From Desulfopila sp. IMCC35006 (GTDB taxonomy: Bacteria; Desulfobacterota; Desulfobulbia; Desulfobulbales; Desulfocapsaceae), in assembly GCF_005116645.1 (NCBI RefSeq), contig NZ_SWCM01000015.1:1-64000 (forward strand): a stretch of DNA of 64,000 bases. The letters run 5' to 3'. The position numbers and the translations under genes were made by a program. The notes under the pieces were generated by a model. That model saw nothing but the letters and a program-made list of their open reading frames with translations, did no database searches and was not told the DNA's origin. This document shows positions 1-9,889 of this stretch, in pieces; position 1 is the stretch's first letter, and every line of letters starts with the position of its first letter.

Positions 1-928
1 AGGTGGAAATCTAAGCTCCAAACTCATTCCGCCGTCTCAGACATGCTTTTGAGGCGGTGGAAAACAACGATCGAAAATCAACATTTTCAAAACGCCACTT
101 TTATGCATTATCACGCCGCCGCTAACACAAGCTAAAGCCATTTACCGGAAATAGGTCTCTGACTTAATTATGAACTTCCTGGTTTATGATGGTTCCTAGA
201 GGAACTCACTTGGAGTAAGAAATTCTGACCTTGAAACCCAACCTACCATTCTGTAATCAAAACATATCGATTACTATTTTGTGTCCTATATAATATTAAA
301 ATTGGAGGTATGCAGGTCGACACCAACGGTAGCCAATTATCTTATAACTTATTAAATATAATATATTTTAGTTGGTCATTAAATTCTGCTGGCTAGGTTG
401 GGCGCCGATTGGCACGATTTCTGCATTTTGCCAGAAAAAGAATAAGAAGTAAGCAGAAGAGTAAGGGAAATATGTTGCAACCCAAAGGGCATTTTTTGCA
501 CTCTTTTAGAGAGTATGAATGGTTGAGATATTCTGACAGTTTTTAATTTACTAAAATCACATGATAATTTTTTTTTGAATGTAATGGCATGCTCTCTGCT
601 TATTGCGATGTGTTGTGTTGTTTCACGAGAGTTTTTAGACGGGAGGAAATTGTGTTTATGAACATAACGATAATTATATTTCGGACATAAACGACAGTAT
701 AACCTAAGAATATGAACATATATTGCTTTCATAATAGTACGCCAAGGGTAATCAGGGGAGACACAGTTACAGATCCTTTAAGCAAGAACAGCCGGGTCGG
801 CGATGAACAGTCTTGTATAATATTTTAATCATGAAGGACTGTTTCTGTATCTAGCCTGAATAGAAAACACGAAGAGCTTAGATCGCATCAGTTTCAAAAT
901 AGTTATAACAGTAAGGAGATTCACAACC
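1..928. other. Intergenic region, no convincing gene
   Basis: No coding region that I can support. Open frames here are short, of odd composition and lack ribosome binding sites. The stretch is AT-rich and holds a sigma-54-type site at 410-425, described separately. A strong Shine-Dalgarno-like GGGAGGAA near 641-648 leads only to a 10-codon frame starting at 658, so I do not call a gene. Positions 1-150 contain GC-rich inverted patches that may be the edge of something outside the window. Confidence 0.5.
410..425 (+). promoter_or_regulatory. Sigma-54-type promoter (candidate)
   Basis: The sequence TGGCACGATTTCTGCA has GG at 411-412 and GC at 423-424, exactly ten bases apart, and differs from the consensus TGGCACGNNNNTTGCA at one core position. 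It points toward the secreted protein gene at 929, but the leader would be about 490 nt, so the target is uncertain. Four other secreted-protein genes in the window have similar sites, which raises confidence. Confidence 0.55.
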
Positions 929-3517
929 ATGAAACACATGAAGTACATAATCATTTTTAACCTGACGTTCCTTATTTCCACGATTTCGTCAGTGGTCGTT
1001 AATGCTGCTCCCTCAACGCCTTCAATCACCGGCACGGTGACTCACGGAGGGGTTGTGACGGTAACGGGGACGGGCTTCGGAGTTAAATCTCCGGTTGCTC
1101 CTTTATTGTGGGACTCTGTAGACGGAAAGTATCCTGGTATAACCAATGGCGGGATTGTGCCAACCGGTGGATCGAATGTCTGGGGTTTATCAATGTTAGA
1201 TGTTCCTGTTCATTTCAAAACAACTAATCCTCGTGGTAAATTTACTGCGAAATATACTAATACAGGATCGACCGATTCTGCAAAAAAAGCCGCGCTGGGT
1301 GGCAGAAATTACCCCGGCAGCAAAGTCTTGTATGTCAACTGGTGGATGTGGCTCGATAAAACTGCCTGTACTGCAAGTTCTTCAAATAAATATACTCGAT
1401 TTACTGATGACGGTGACTGGACATCAAATGTACAAACGGTTATTTGGGAACCAAACTCAGTAATTATTTTTGGTGCTGGAGGTCCGAATTATAACGCATG
1501 GCCTCAAGCATGCGGAAAAACTGGTGTTTGGCAACGGATGGAAAAAACGGTTGATAATACTACTACTCCCATTCATCCAAGTGTCTGGCTGGCAGTGGAT
1601 AACTCCCCTATCGGAAGTCAACCAATTTCTGCTCCAAGCAGCCTTCTAAAAGATATAACCGGGATTTATGGTATAGGTTTCGATGGCTCAAATACGCCGG
1701 CATCTGAGCAACCTACAATTGACTGGGGTGAAATCTACGTTGACAACACTCGTGCACGCGTGGAAATCTGCAACGCTTCGACCAAGGCGTCAAGCAATCA
1801 TTGTGAAATCCAGATTCCACAAACAACCTGGGTCGACAATAAATTGGAAATTAAAGTCAATCAAGGTAGTTTTCCGGATAATTCATCAGCATACCTTTAT
1901 GTTGTTGATGCCAGTGGTACTGCGAGTCCTGGAAAACAAATAACATTTGGCAGCAGTGGCGGTGGAACTAGCGACACGACCCCGCCAACGGGCACGACCC
2001 TGCCAACGAACGTCGCTGATTCTACCGCACCAACCGTCTCAATAACCTCACCAACGTCAAATGCGACGATTACCGGTAGTAAAGCAATAACCGCTACCGC
2101 TACCGACAACGTTGGTGTTGCAAAGGTTGAATTCTATCTGGATAGTGCCAGCGCAACCGCCATCGCTGCCGATACGGCATCACCCTATACGTTTACCTGG
2201 AACTCCTCGACGGTGGCCAATGGCTCCCATACCCTCTATGCCAAGGCCACGGACGCGGCAAATAATTCCACCATCTCGACTGGAATTAAGGTTACAGTTA
2301 GCAATACGGTGGTCGATTCTACCGCACCAGCCGTTTCAATAACTTCCCCAACGTCAAACGCGACGATTACCGGTAGTACAACTGTCACCGCTACGGCTAC
2401 TGACAACGTTGGTGTAGCACAGGTAGATTTCTTTGTCGACAGCACCAGTTCAAATGCCGTAGCCACCGATACGACATCACCCTATTCGTTTACCTGGAAC
2501 CCTGCAACAGTGGCAAACGGCGTTCACACCCTTTATGCCAGAGCCTCTGATGCGGCAGGTAACACAAAACTGTCAAACGTTGCAGTAACGGTATCTGTGC
2601 CAGTCTCCTCCTCATCTTCAGTCAACGTTTCACGCAGCGAATGCGCAAATGCACCCAGCGGGACGGTGTTCTGCGAGGATTTCGAAAGTGCCACCCCCAA
2701 ATCACATTTCGATGATTATGACGGCAATCCGGATACGGAAAACCTGGTCGTCACCGATAAAGGGCCGGCCGTCGATCCCGCCAACCGGGCGATCCGCCTG
2801 CGGGTTCCGGCCGGGGAGAGAGGGGGGGCCGATCTGATTAAGGTGTTGCCGAATAGCTACGACAAGCTCTATGCCCGCTGGTATTTCAAGTACGAGCCGG
2901 GCTTCAACTTCAACGCGGAAAACCACGGTGGCGGATTATCGGCCGGGGACAGGAGTTTAATCGGCCAATCGGGCAACCGGCCTACCGGCGCCGACTTCGC
3001 AGGATTTTACCAGCAGTACCAGGCAAACAGTGCCAAGCCCTTCTCCTACAGCTATAACCGCGGCATGTACCAGGACTGCAGCGACCCGAACGGAAACTGC
3101 TGGGGGGATTCATTGCCCTGCGTGTATGACAACGGAGAATACTACTGCAAAAAAGCTCAGGACCGTCCGACTGTCACTCTGCCGACCTTGGTTTCAGGTC
3201 AATGGTACTGCTACGAGCAGATGGTTGATATGGGTGCACCCAGCACTACTGGGTCTGGCGCCACCGGCAGGGTGACCCAATGGATTGATGGAAGTCAGAT
3301 TGGGGACAATACCAACCTCTGGCTCAGGACTACGGCCGATTTGAAGTTGCAGAACCTGTGGCTGCAACTGTTCCACCATGACGGCACGCATTCAACTGTT
3401 GGCGAATTGATCGACAACGTGGTCGTTTCGACCAATCGTATAGGCTGCGGGTCCGCCGGGTTCTCTGTACCTGTGCCTCCGACGCCGGACCTTTCGATTA
3501 TCAAAGTTACCCCCTGA
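929..3517 (+). CDS. Large secreted protein with Ig-like repeats and a lyase-like C-terminal domain
   Basis: 862 residues. The start is supported by AAGGAG at 913-918, ten bases before the ATG. Residues 1-27 form a signal peptide (basic start, hydrophobic core, VVVNAA cleavage region), so the product is exported. Residues about 30-350 contain an IPT-like start and a beta-rich region of unknown function. Two similar Ig-like repeats of about 100 residues follow (about 365-565), each opening with DSTAP and containing SITSPTSNATITGS and ATATDNVGVA. From about 575 a Cys-containing domain begins (SECANAPSGTVFCEDFES) with Trp-rich beta strands and a late QLFHHDGT motif, resembling jelly-roll polysaccharide lyase or lectin-like modules. 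There is no PEP-CTERM tail. A role in matrix binding or processing is inference. A strong terminator follows at 3612. Confidence 0.8.
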   Translation: MKHMKYIIIFNLTFLISTISSVVVNAAPSTPSITGTVTHGGVVTVTGTGFGVKSPVAPLLWDSVDGKYPGITNGGIVPTGGSNVWGLSMLDVPVHFKTTNPRGKFTAKYTNTGSTDSAKKAALGGRNYPGSKVLYVNWWMWLDKTACTASSSNKYTRFTDDGDWTSNVQTVIWEPNSVIIFGAGGPNYNAWPQACGKTGVWQRMEKTVDNTTTPIHPSVWLAVDNSPIGSQPISAPSSLLKDITGIYGIGFDGSNTPASEQPTIDWGEIYVDNTRARVEICNASTKASSNHCEIQIPQTTWVDNKLEIKVNQGSFPDNSSAYLYVVDASGTASPGKQITFGSSGGGTSDTTPPTGTTLPTNVADSTAPTVSITSPTSNATITGSKAITATATDNVGVAKVEFYLDSASATAIAADTASPYTFTWNSSTVANGSHTLYAKATDAANNSTISTGIKVTVSNTVVDSTAPAVSITSPTSNATITGSTTVTATATDNVGVAQVDFFVDSTSSNAVATDTTSPYSFTWNPATVANGVHTLYARASDAAGNTKLSNVAVTVSVPVSSSSSVNVSRSECANAPSGTVFCEDFESATPKSHFDDYDGNPDTENLVVTDKGPAVDPANRAIRLRVPAGERGGADLIKVLPNSYDKLYARWYFKYEPGFNFNAENHGGGLSAGDRSLIGQSGNRPTGADFAGFYQQYQANSAKPFSYSYNRGMYQDCSDPNGNCWGDSLPCVYDNGEYYCKKAQDRPTVTLPTLVSGQWYCYEQMVDMGAPSTTGSGATGRVTQWIDGSQIGDNTNLWLRTTADLKLQNLWLQLFHHDGTHSTVGELIDNVVVSTNRIGCGSAGFSVPVPPTPDLSIIKVTP

Positions 3518-3611
3518 TTGTTGACGGCCTGGGAGAAACGGTCTCTATTCTTGGACCACCACTTGGCCTTTATCAGTTGTGTTGTATAGTCGCTAGTTTC
3601 CCGTTTAGTCT

Positions 3612-3651
3612 CCACAGCCCTTCCCTACAGGGAAGGGCTGTGGCCATTTTT
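3612..3651 (+). terminator. Rho-independent terminator
   Basis: A perfect 14-bp stem (CCACAGCCCTTCCC at 3612-3625, complement at 3630-3643) with a four-base loop is followed by CCATTTTT. It lies 95 bases after the stop of the secreted protein gene and is oriented to end its transcript. Confidence 0.9.
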
Positions 3652-4360
3652 AAGCTGCTAAAATCATCTTCGACAGTTTTAAATATGGTCACCTCCTGTG
3701 CCAGGTAGAGCACGAGCGCAAAGAGAAGGGATGATATTGAGAACGGACCGGAAAATCGGAAAATGGAAATTGATTATGTATACCGGTTCAGGTTCATGAA
3801 TGAGAAATCTGTTCAGAGAGTACCCAAAGTCTATGGTGTGAAGCCACAATAATGAACGACCCGGGCAATGATTTGTAATTAAGGACCTTTCTTCTCATTC
3901 CAGCATAGTTCAAGCAGAGAGAAATAATACTGCATGCTGTTCGCCACATTTCCAGAATTATAACTTCACAACAGAGGTTTCAAATCAAATAGTTCGGACC
4001 GATCACAATTCCAAAATTAATTCCGAACCGCAGTTCCCGCGTCAGTCTGCTCTTGACTCTAAAAATAACATATCTATTTGTTATTACATTCGTAATCAAG
4101 AACAAATTACCGTATCTCCGATAAAATTGCAGAAGCTTACAGTGACTTTTTCGCAAATATCCACGGCGATTCCGTCTATCCGGAAATCAACTGTGTGTCG
4201 GGCAAACCCAATCCTCATCTTTATTATTAGCCATATTCAGCTAAAATGTACATGAGAATACTCAAAAATCCCTTTTAATGAGTAATTTAGCTGGACGAAT
4301 TCATTGGCAGTCTGATGGTTTTTCAGCACATAATGATTATTGCTATGTACAATATGGTTG
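3652..4360. other. Intergenic region, no gene seen
   Basis: About 700 bases without a supportable reading frame in either direction. It separates the terminated secreted-protein unit from the next promoter and is AT-rich. I could not recognise a transposase remnant or RNA gene in it. Confidence 0.5.
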
Positions 4361-4377
4361 TGGCATAAAATGTGCAA
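4361..4377 (+). promoter_or_regulatory. Sigma-54-type promoter of the PEP-CTERM gene
   Basis: TGGCATAAAATGTGCAA has GG at 4362-4363 and GC at 4374-4375 with ten bases between. It lies about 85 bases upstream of the ATG at 4460, giving a predicted leader near 70 nt. Sigma-54 control of PEP-CTERM genes is known in exosortase-bearing proteobacteria (PrsK/PrsR systems); neither regulator is in this window. Confidence 0.6.
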
Positions 4378-4459
4378 ATGTAATCTGAAACCTCTGTCTG
4401 TTTGTGGCAAATGTGGCGCTTTGGAACTTTTAGCAATATAATTCCAGCAGGAGGCAAAA

Positions 4460-5137
4460 ATGAGAAAAGAAGCCTATGGGTTTTTGATCGGATTATTTGG
4501 TTTGTTTTTTTCTTACGGGATTGTGTATGCGTACCCTGTTCAATATACAATCGAAGGACAGGTTATACAGGGTCCAGGCATAAATGATTCTGCAGGATAT
4601 CTCTCGCAACTTGGCATTGCAGTTGGGAGTAGCGTTTCATATACAATTGACATTGATCTTGCTGCTCCAGCTACCCAAGTACTCAGTGACCGGACGACCA
4701 TACCGCTTCTTCCTTCCAGCACCCAGGATCAATTCTATTATGCGCATTTAGTCGCTGGAACAACTGTTACCACTGATATTTGGCAGGATTCACATGACGG
4801 TGTTGCAGAGTATAACTTAATCGCTGATGAAGGTCTTGTAACTCATGATCTATACATGCTAGCCGCGACCGGGAATAATAGTTTGCAATTCGTTGGGTTA
4901 TCTTTTGATCCTAATTCCTGGGTAGTGGGGTCCAATTTCAGGTCGGGCTATATGCGCAGTTTTACTTATGATGAATCTGGAAATTCTTCTTCTTTTAACT
5001 TCAATGGTCGAATAACAAGCATAGTCCCAGCACCCGTTCCTGAACCCTCGACCTTTCTTCTTCTCGGCGCTTCCCTCTTGGGGGCAGGATTGTTCAGGAA
5101 GATAATTCGCAGGAAACGTCTGGTTGACTCGGTTTAA
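4460..5137 (+). CDS. PEP-CTERM sorting domain protein
   Basis: 225 residues. The start is fixed by AGGAGG at 4449-4454. An N-terminal signal peptide (about residues 1-25, core FLIGLFGLFFSYGIVYA) is followed by a beta-rich body of no recognised family. The C-terminus carries the classic tripartite exosortase signal: VPEPSTF, a hydrophobic stretch LLLGASLLGAGLF and a basic tail RKIIRRKR. Such proteins are exported, cleaved and probably anchored or released at the outer surface by an exosortase, usually together with exopolysaccharide. No exosortase gene lies in this window. The adjacent downstream gene is a tandem copy of the body region. Expression is probably from the sigma-54-type site at 4361. 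Confidence 0.88.
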   Translation: MRKEAYGFLIGLFGLFFSYGIVYAYPVQYTIEGQVIQGPGINDSAGYLSQLGIAVGSSVSYTIDIDLAAPATQVLSDRTTIPLLPSSTQDQFYYAHLVAGTTVTTDIWQDSHDGVAEYNLIADEGLVTHDLYMLAATGNNSLQFVGLSFDPNSWVVGSNFRSGYMRSFTYDESGNSSSFNFNGRITSIVPAPVPEPSTFLLLGASLLGAGLFRKIIRRKRLVDSV

Positions 5138-5278
5138 TTGTTCATGAACTAGCTGTGTTGTTTGTGTTTTTTCGAATGCCGCTTCTGGTGATCATCTCTC
5201 GAAAAAAAGAAGAATATAATACGACCGTATCGTATCCTGAATGCGTCCTGAAGGAATTACTTAAAAAGAGGTTACGCG

Positions 5279-5797
5279 ATGAAATACCAGTATACTATTG
5301 AGGGAAAAGTAATTGAAGGACCAGGAATTGACGATTCGGCTGGTTACTTATCACAATTAGGTATCATCGTAGGAAGTACTGTTTTCTATACCTTTATAGT
5401 TGATTTGAGTGCCCCAGGGTTTATAAAGCTTAGCGATGGTACTATAAAGCCCCCACCTTTAGGGGGCAGTTTTTATTCAAAATACATTACAGGAACGACA
5501 CTGACTCTTGACACCTATATTAGTTCTCATGACGGTATTGCAGAGCAAAATTATGGCAATCCGAATTGGCTGAAGCTTCAACCTCCTTTTGGAGAACGAT
5601 ATATAAATGCTGGTAACGGGAACAATTACCTGCAGCTCTCTGACATGGAAGAACAACCCGACTCGAAAGATTGTTGGCCTGTTGGATCTGACTTCGGATG
5701 TCGAGCTATGATAAATACTATCTACGATGCATCCGGCCAAAAATCCAGTTTTGCCTTTGTTGCTAAAATTTTACAAGTAGGTTTTGCACCCACCTGA
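5279..5797 (+). CDS. Truncated tandem copy of the PEP-CTERM protein, no signal peptide and no sorting tail
   Basis: 172 residues. The sequence from residue 4 (YTIEGKVIEGPGIDDSAGYL) aligns directly with the mature body of the preceding protein (YTIEGQVIQGPGINDSAGYL) and similarity continues through the SHDG region. It begins where the upstream protein's signal peptide would end and stops at KILQVGFAPT before any PEP-CTERM motif. No signal peptide is encoded upstream in any frame I could read. A weak AGAGG precedes the ATG. This is either a degenerate duplicate (likely) or a cytoplasmic variant. There are no internal stops. Confidence 0.6.
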   Translation: MKYQYTIEGKVIEGPGIDDSAGYLSQLGIIVGSTVFYTFIVDLSAPGFIKLSDGTIKPPPLGGSFYSKYITGTTLTLDTYISSHDGIAEQNYGNPNWLKLQPPFGERYINAGNGNNYLQLSDMEEQPDSKDCWPVGSDFGCRAMINTIYDASGQKSSFAFVAKILQVGFAPT

Positions 5798-5909
5798 TCA
5801 GTAGTACTGGTCATCAGTAAATGGCAGAATTACTAGAGTCTTGAGCGTGAGTAAAACGTGATAGCGATCCTAGGCGGTCCTGTAATCTGGATTTTTGGGT
5901 TATCATAAT

Positions 5910-7250
5910 TCATTTAATCATTGATACGACAAATCGTCTTTTGTTTGAAATTTCTAGTGGAATGTCTTTTACTATCTTCATTTCAATCTTTAAGTGCGGA
6001 TCTCCTTTTTGCAATATTTCGCCCTTAATCTGTTCCCAATGCGTGTCCTGAAAATCCGGCCGGGGAACTATTTCGATAATTATTTCTCCTGATTTCTCCT
6101 GAATTACTTTGAAGGTATCCACGGACTGATAATATTCGAGAATGCCGGTAAAGAAATGGACGATCAGTCGGTTCCCGTTAGGGGTGACAATGACATCAGT
6201 ATCACGTCCATCTATTTTAGTAAGCATCTCCAGACCGCGTCCACACGGACAAGATTCGTCTGTACTTTTTCTTGCAATATCTCCAACCTTATACCTGAGT
6301 AATGGCATAGCGCCTGGATCGAGACGCGTCAACACCACATTGCCGGATTCTCCCGGATTCACTGGTTGCCCTTCATCGTCCACGATCTCAACCACAACAT
6401 GCGGCATGAATACATGGTACGCGCCGTTATTCAAGCCGCACTGGGCAGCTATTTGAATCCCCTCTCCACAGCCATAAGTGTCGGTGACCCTGCAACCGAA
6501 AGTCTTTTCGATTTTGTCGCGATAATGTTGATAAAGATTGTCGCCCCAGGAGACAACACCCTTCAGCTTTAAATTGCATCTTGTTTCTGAAGCCCTTGAA
6601 GCAAGACAATACATGCTTCCAGCATATCCCATTATATACTTGAGCTTCTTCCGCTCGATCAGATCGAGATAATGGTCAAGTACAGGATCGGACAAATTGA
6701 ATGCAGATACGTATTGTGCGCGCATCAGTATGTCTTTCAATCTCTTTACAATGCCTCTATCGAGGGTCATGCCGGTTTGCAGGAAAGGTTCGCCAATGTT
6801 CCATCCTGAAAAAATTGTTCTGAGTAACATCAACGCCCTGGCATGGCTCATGGTCATATTATCGACGCGAACGGCAAACGGTTTACCAGATGAACCGCTC
6901 GTACAATATTCACGCCAGGGCCACTTTGTACTTCTTGTACACTTATCGGGATACGACGCCCGTAGCATGTCTTTTGTAACAAAAGGCAGCAACGGCAATT
7001 CCGTTATATTTGAAACATTATTAATATCAACGAGGTATGAGTCATATAAGTTTTTGTAGAAAGGGACTTCTTTATAAGCAATTTTCAAAGTTTTACTTAA
7101 ACACGTATTCTGATACGATATCAGCCTTTGCCGATCCCACCATTGAGATTCCTTGTAAAACTTATAGGATCTCATTACACGATGATGTATTGCAACATCG
7201 GCAAGCGGAAGAATAAATTTTTCACAAACACTACTGTAAAGAGCTGCCAT
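5910..7250 (-). CDS. CapK/phenylacetate-CoA ligase-like adenylate-forming enzyme
   Basis: 446 residues. The phosphate-binding loop TSGSSGKP is at about 117-124. Later motifs DTYGCGEG and LLRYKVGDIA match the aryl/acyl-adenylating family that includes PaaK, coenzyme F390 synthetase and CapK, and a CPCGRG cysteine motif follows. The family activates a carboxylic acid with ATP; members in capsule loci are thought to help modify or activate polymer substituents, but the substrate is unknown. It is the last gene of a three-gene operon, 22 bases after the glycosyltransferase. A second homologue lies at 20414-21763. The start is preceded by AGGAAA. The family call is firm; the reaction is not. Confidence 0.85.
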   Translation of the reverse strand: MAALYSSVCEKFILPLADVAIHHRVMRSYKFYKESQWWDRQRLISYQNTCLSKTLKIAYKEVPFYKNLYDSYLVDINNVSNITELPLLPFVTKDMLRASYPDKCTRSTKWPWREYCTSGSSGKPFAVRVDNMTMSHARALMLLRTIFSGWNIGEPFLQTGMTLDRGIVKRLKDILMRAQYVSAFNLSDPVLDHYLDLIERKKLKYIMGYAGSMYCLASRASETRCNLKLKGVVSWGDNLYQHYRDKIEKTFGCRVTDTYGCGEGIQIAAQCGLNNGAYHVFMPHVVVEIVDDEGQPVNPGESGNVVLTRLDPGAMPLLRYKVGDIARKSTDESCPCGRGLEMLTKIDGRDTDVIVTPNGNRLIVHFFTGILEYYQSVDTFKVIQEKSGEIIIEIVPRPDFQDTHWEQIKGEILQKGDPHLKIEMKIVKDIPLEISNKRRFVVSMIK

Positions 7251-7272
7251 TCATTTCCTCAGATATCGATGG

Positions 7273-8235
7273 TTATGCTAAATTCAATTCTTTAAGGATA
7301 TTAGAAAGTCTGTCTTTTTGTTTATCTTGAATATCATCTTTCCATACTCTAATATCTTTATTTAAACTAATTCTCTCTTGATAGGCATATCTTATCGCGT
7401 CTGCAATGCTTCTCTCGTCATGTTTAGTGAATACAGTACCCATGTGGAAATAATTTCTGAGGCAGGATGTGTCTGAAGTTACAAGAGGCTTTTCCGCCAT
7501 CATGGCTTCGTATGCTCCGCATAAAAGGCAATTTTCATTTTCCGTTAAGTCCAAAACAACATTTGATTCAAATAACTTACCATAGAAATCCGCTTCAGGC
7601 AGAAAGCCCAGAAAATTAATATGAGGATAGTCATCTGCATGTATACCTGCTTTCTTGTAATTGCCGGTAACAAGAAATTTAAAATCATCTTTAAGCAATA
7701 ATTTGAACGCATGAAAAGCTACGGCAAAAGGTTCATCAATATCATATGAACATATATAAAAGACTGTTTTGTCTGTTTTATTTTCTTCAGTATAAAATTT
7801 CGCTATGTCGGGAAGGGGATCTTCACATATGGCGGATCTGCCTCCTATGTCGCGAATTTTCCTTGCATGTTCTGTATTTGTAACGATAACCAGGTCTGCT
7901 GACCTATTTGAAATGTCCAGTGCCTTTTGGAGAAATCTGTTTTCGTTAAAAGCAATTATGCCAGCGTAATGTGCATCACTGACAAACTTGTATCCGAAGA
8001 AAGGTCTGGCGAAAATAAGGAAATAGTTAAGAACTATGGAGGGATTCTGGGCAAATACTATACTTGGCCTCTCGCGTAGTAGTGTTAAAAATGATTTTAC
8101 AATACAAAAGAGGTACCTTTTGATGCGATTACCTCCGTAAGCAAAAGTGAATAATCTGACTCCGAGCATGGAAGCCATCGATTTATTTCTTACCTGATTT
8201 TCCCAGGTAAGCCAGATGGCTCTATTCATTATCAC
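7273..8235 (-). CDS. Glycosyltransferase (GT4-like/GT-B fold)
   Basis: 320 residues. The C-terminal half has the GT-B donor-site pattern: a strand VLDLTENENCLLCGAYEAMMAEKPLVTSD with a Glu in the position of the retaining GT4 EX7E motif. The N-terminal half contains SIVFAQNPSIVLNYFLI, typical of glycosyltransferase group 1 acceptor domains. The likely start is a GTG whose GTGA overlaps the stop of the upstream DUF362 gene, so the two are translationally coupled. It probably adds one sugar to a lipid-linked saccharide at the inner membrane. Donor and acceptor are unknown. Confidence 0.8.
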   Translation of the reverse strand: MIMNRAIWLTWENQVRNKSMASMLGVRLFTFAYGGNRIKRYLFCIVKSFLTLLRERPSIVFAQNPSIVLNYFLIFARPFFGYKFVSDAHYAGIIAFNENRFLQKALDISNRSADLVIVTNTEHARKIRDIGGRSAICEDPLPDIAKFYTEENKTDKTVFYICSYDIDEPFAVAFHAFKLLLKDDFKFLVTGNYKKAGIHADDYPHINFLGFLPEADFYGKLFESNVVLDLTENENCLLCGAYEAMMAEKPLVTSDTSCLRNYFHMGTVFTKHDERSIADAIRYAYQERISLNKDIRVWKDDIQDKQKDRLSNILKELNLA

Positions 8236-9632
8236 AAAGTTTCCAGGGTAGTGGATGTGTGTTGTTGAAATTTGGAATTTTCTATATGGTCCTTCCAGCC
8301 ATGTTGCGGCTCGAAAGGTATGATAAATTCGGCAGGAATTTCATTCAGGCCGTGTCTGACGCCGTTCATCATGATTTCAATTTCTCCGATGGAAAAATCG
8401 CAAAGAGGATAATTGATTACATCAAATGCCCTGGAGATGGTAGGGATCTTCAGCGGATCATAACCCATCAAGGTCGCGCAGGTAGTGTCAATGGCAACCG
8501 GATTTGTTCCACAGATAAGGTAACCCATGGTAACAGGGTCCGGTGACAACGGACCTTCTCCTTCACCTGCCAATATAGCATCTACCACACCTATATACCG
8601 TTTGGCTTGTACATGAGGTCTCGGACGCATTGTTCCATCGGGGTTGGCGTACAGGAGTATCTTGTTAAGGTCCAGAACCATTCTCCATAAGGTATCATTA
8701 CCAAACCAGCTTCCATTACGCACAACATTTTTGCTGTCTCCAAAAACCTTTTTCCCGATGGTATTCAGAGAGGTAAGGTATCTTGCAAAAAGAGAATTTT
8801 TTAGAACGCGCTGTTTTATTGCTGCAGCCAAAGGACCCTCGATTCGGGCATTAATATTGTCAGAGGGAAATTGATCTCCACCTTCAGAGGGACCGCCTTC
8901 AGAATAGTGAGGCAAATAATTCTTATATGTGTTAATCCCTACAAGATTTTTTAAACAACATGTGATACCTGCGGTACGATGTGTTTTTAGCTTTGGCATA
9001 TTAATAAACACATCCCCATCGATTACGGTTCTAGAAACACTGTACAGGTTTCGGCTCCCGTCGTGTGCTAGATTGGTTTCTCCGCGATCATAGTCGGCTC
9101 CATAGTAACCTCGCTGAGATTTCCTGTGTTCCCAGAATTCACTCTTCTCATCCAATAAATCAACCAGGACTTTTCCCTTTGGGTCCCCTGGAAGTGATCT
9201 GCGCTTAACGACGACATCATTTTTCATTGCCCATTCATGTTCACGAAGGTCAATAATATTCAATTCAATACGATGATCTAAAGCCAGTTTCCGCCATTGA
9301 TCTACAGGATAATGTGCAATAATTTTGTCATATTTGGCTTCTGTCATTGGACCATCAATAATGGTCACTCGTCCTTTACCGCAAAGATGATCTACTACTT
9401 TTTTAAGAACTGCCGTGATTACTGTCGGATGTGTAATGACGCACTTCCATTCGTCAGGACGTGATTTGTGAGATTCCATCACCCAATTTGGTTTGATTAT
9501 GACAGAGTCGCCCTGTCTTATCTGACAGAATAAGTTATCCGGCAACGCCTGAGAAACAACAGAAATTTCATATTCTTCGCAAGTATTTACTATTGTTGTT
9601 TGTTTTAACATTAAACTTTTTCCTAAAATCAA
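8232..9632 (-). CDS. DUF362 domain protein
   Basis: 466 residues, first gene of the DUF362 - glycosyltransferase - CapK operon. Motifs of the family are visible: DSVIIKPNWV near residue 45, THPTVI, VFINMPKLKTHRTAGITCCLKNLVG and the C-terminal GEGEGPLSPDPV. No ferredoxin-type cysteine clusters are present, unlike the shorter DUF362 iron-sulfur proteins. An internal ATG at 9611 preceded by AGGAAAAA is an alternative start. The biochemical function of the family is not established. Its coupling to a glycosyltransferase and an adenylating enzyme suggests a part in polysaccharide modification, which is inference. Confidence 0.8.
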   Translation of the reverse strand: MILGKSLMLKQTTIVNTCEEYEISVVSQALPDNLFCQIRQGDSVIIKPNWVMESHKSRPDEWKCVITHPTVITAVLKKVVDHLCGKGRVTIIDGPMTEAKYDKIIAHYPVDQWRKLALDHRIELNIIDLREHEWAMKNDVVVKRRSLPGDPKGKVLVDLLDEKSEFWEHRKSQRGYYGADYDRGETNLAHDGSRNLYSVSRTVIDGDVFINMPKLKTHRTAGITCCLKNLVGINTYKNYLPHYSEGGPSEGGDQFPSDNINARIEGPLAAAIKQRVLKNSLFARYLTSLNTIGKKVFGDSKNVVRNGSWFGNDTLWRMVLDLNKILLYANPDGTMRPRPHVQAKRYIGVVDAILAGEGEGPLSPDPVTMGYLICGTNPVAIDTTCATLMGYDPLKIPTISRAFDVINYPLCDFSIGEIEIMMNGVRHGLNEIPAEFIIPFEPQHGWKDHIENSKFQQHTSTTLETL

Positions 9633-9889
9633 GTATTTAATCTATGCGGTCATATTTTCAATAATTTAAAAATTTCTTTAAAGGCTCTTAGGGGGATCAT
9701 GCCAGAAAAATAACAGAAAATTAACTATGGAATTGCTATGTGTTTTCGTTCGTATCCTGTATTCTCCAAGTCGGTAATAAAGCACGGCGAGCCTTTTTTT
9801 TATTCAAGTAGGATAGGGATATCGTTTCATTGTTTTGCTCAATATCCAAAATCCCTCTTCCAATTGTTTTTTTGTCCGAGTAAGGCTTA

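Noticed and set aside
379-732. Possible small minus-strand gene of 117 codons
   Set aside because: No homology, no ribosome binding site, and atypical composition; overlaps a good sigma-54-type site on the other strand.
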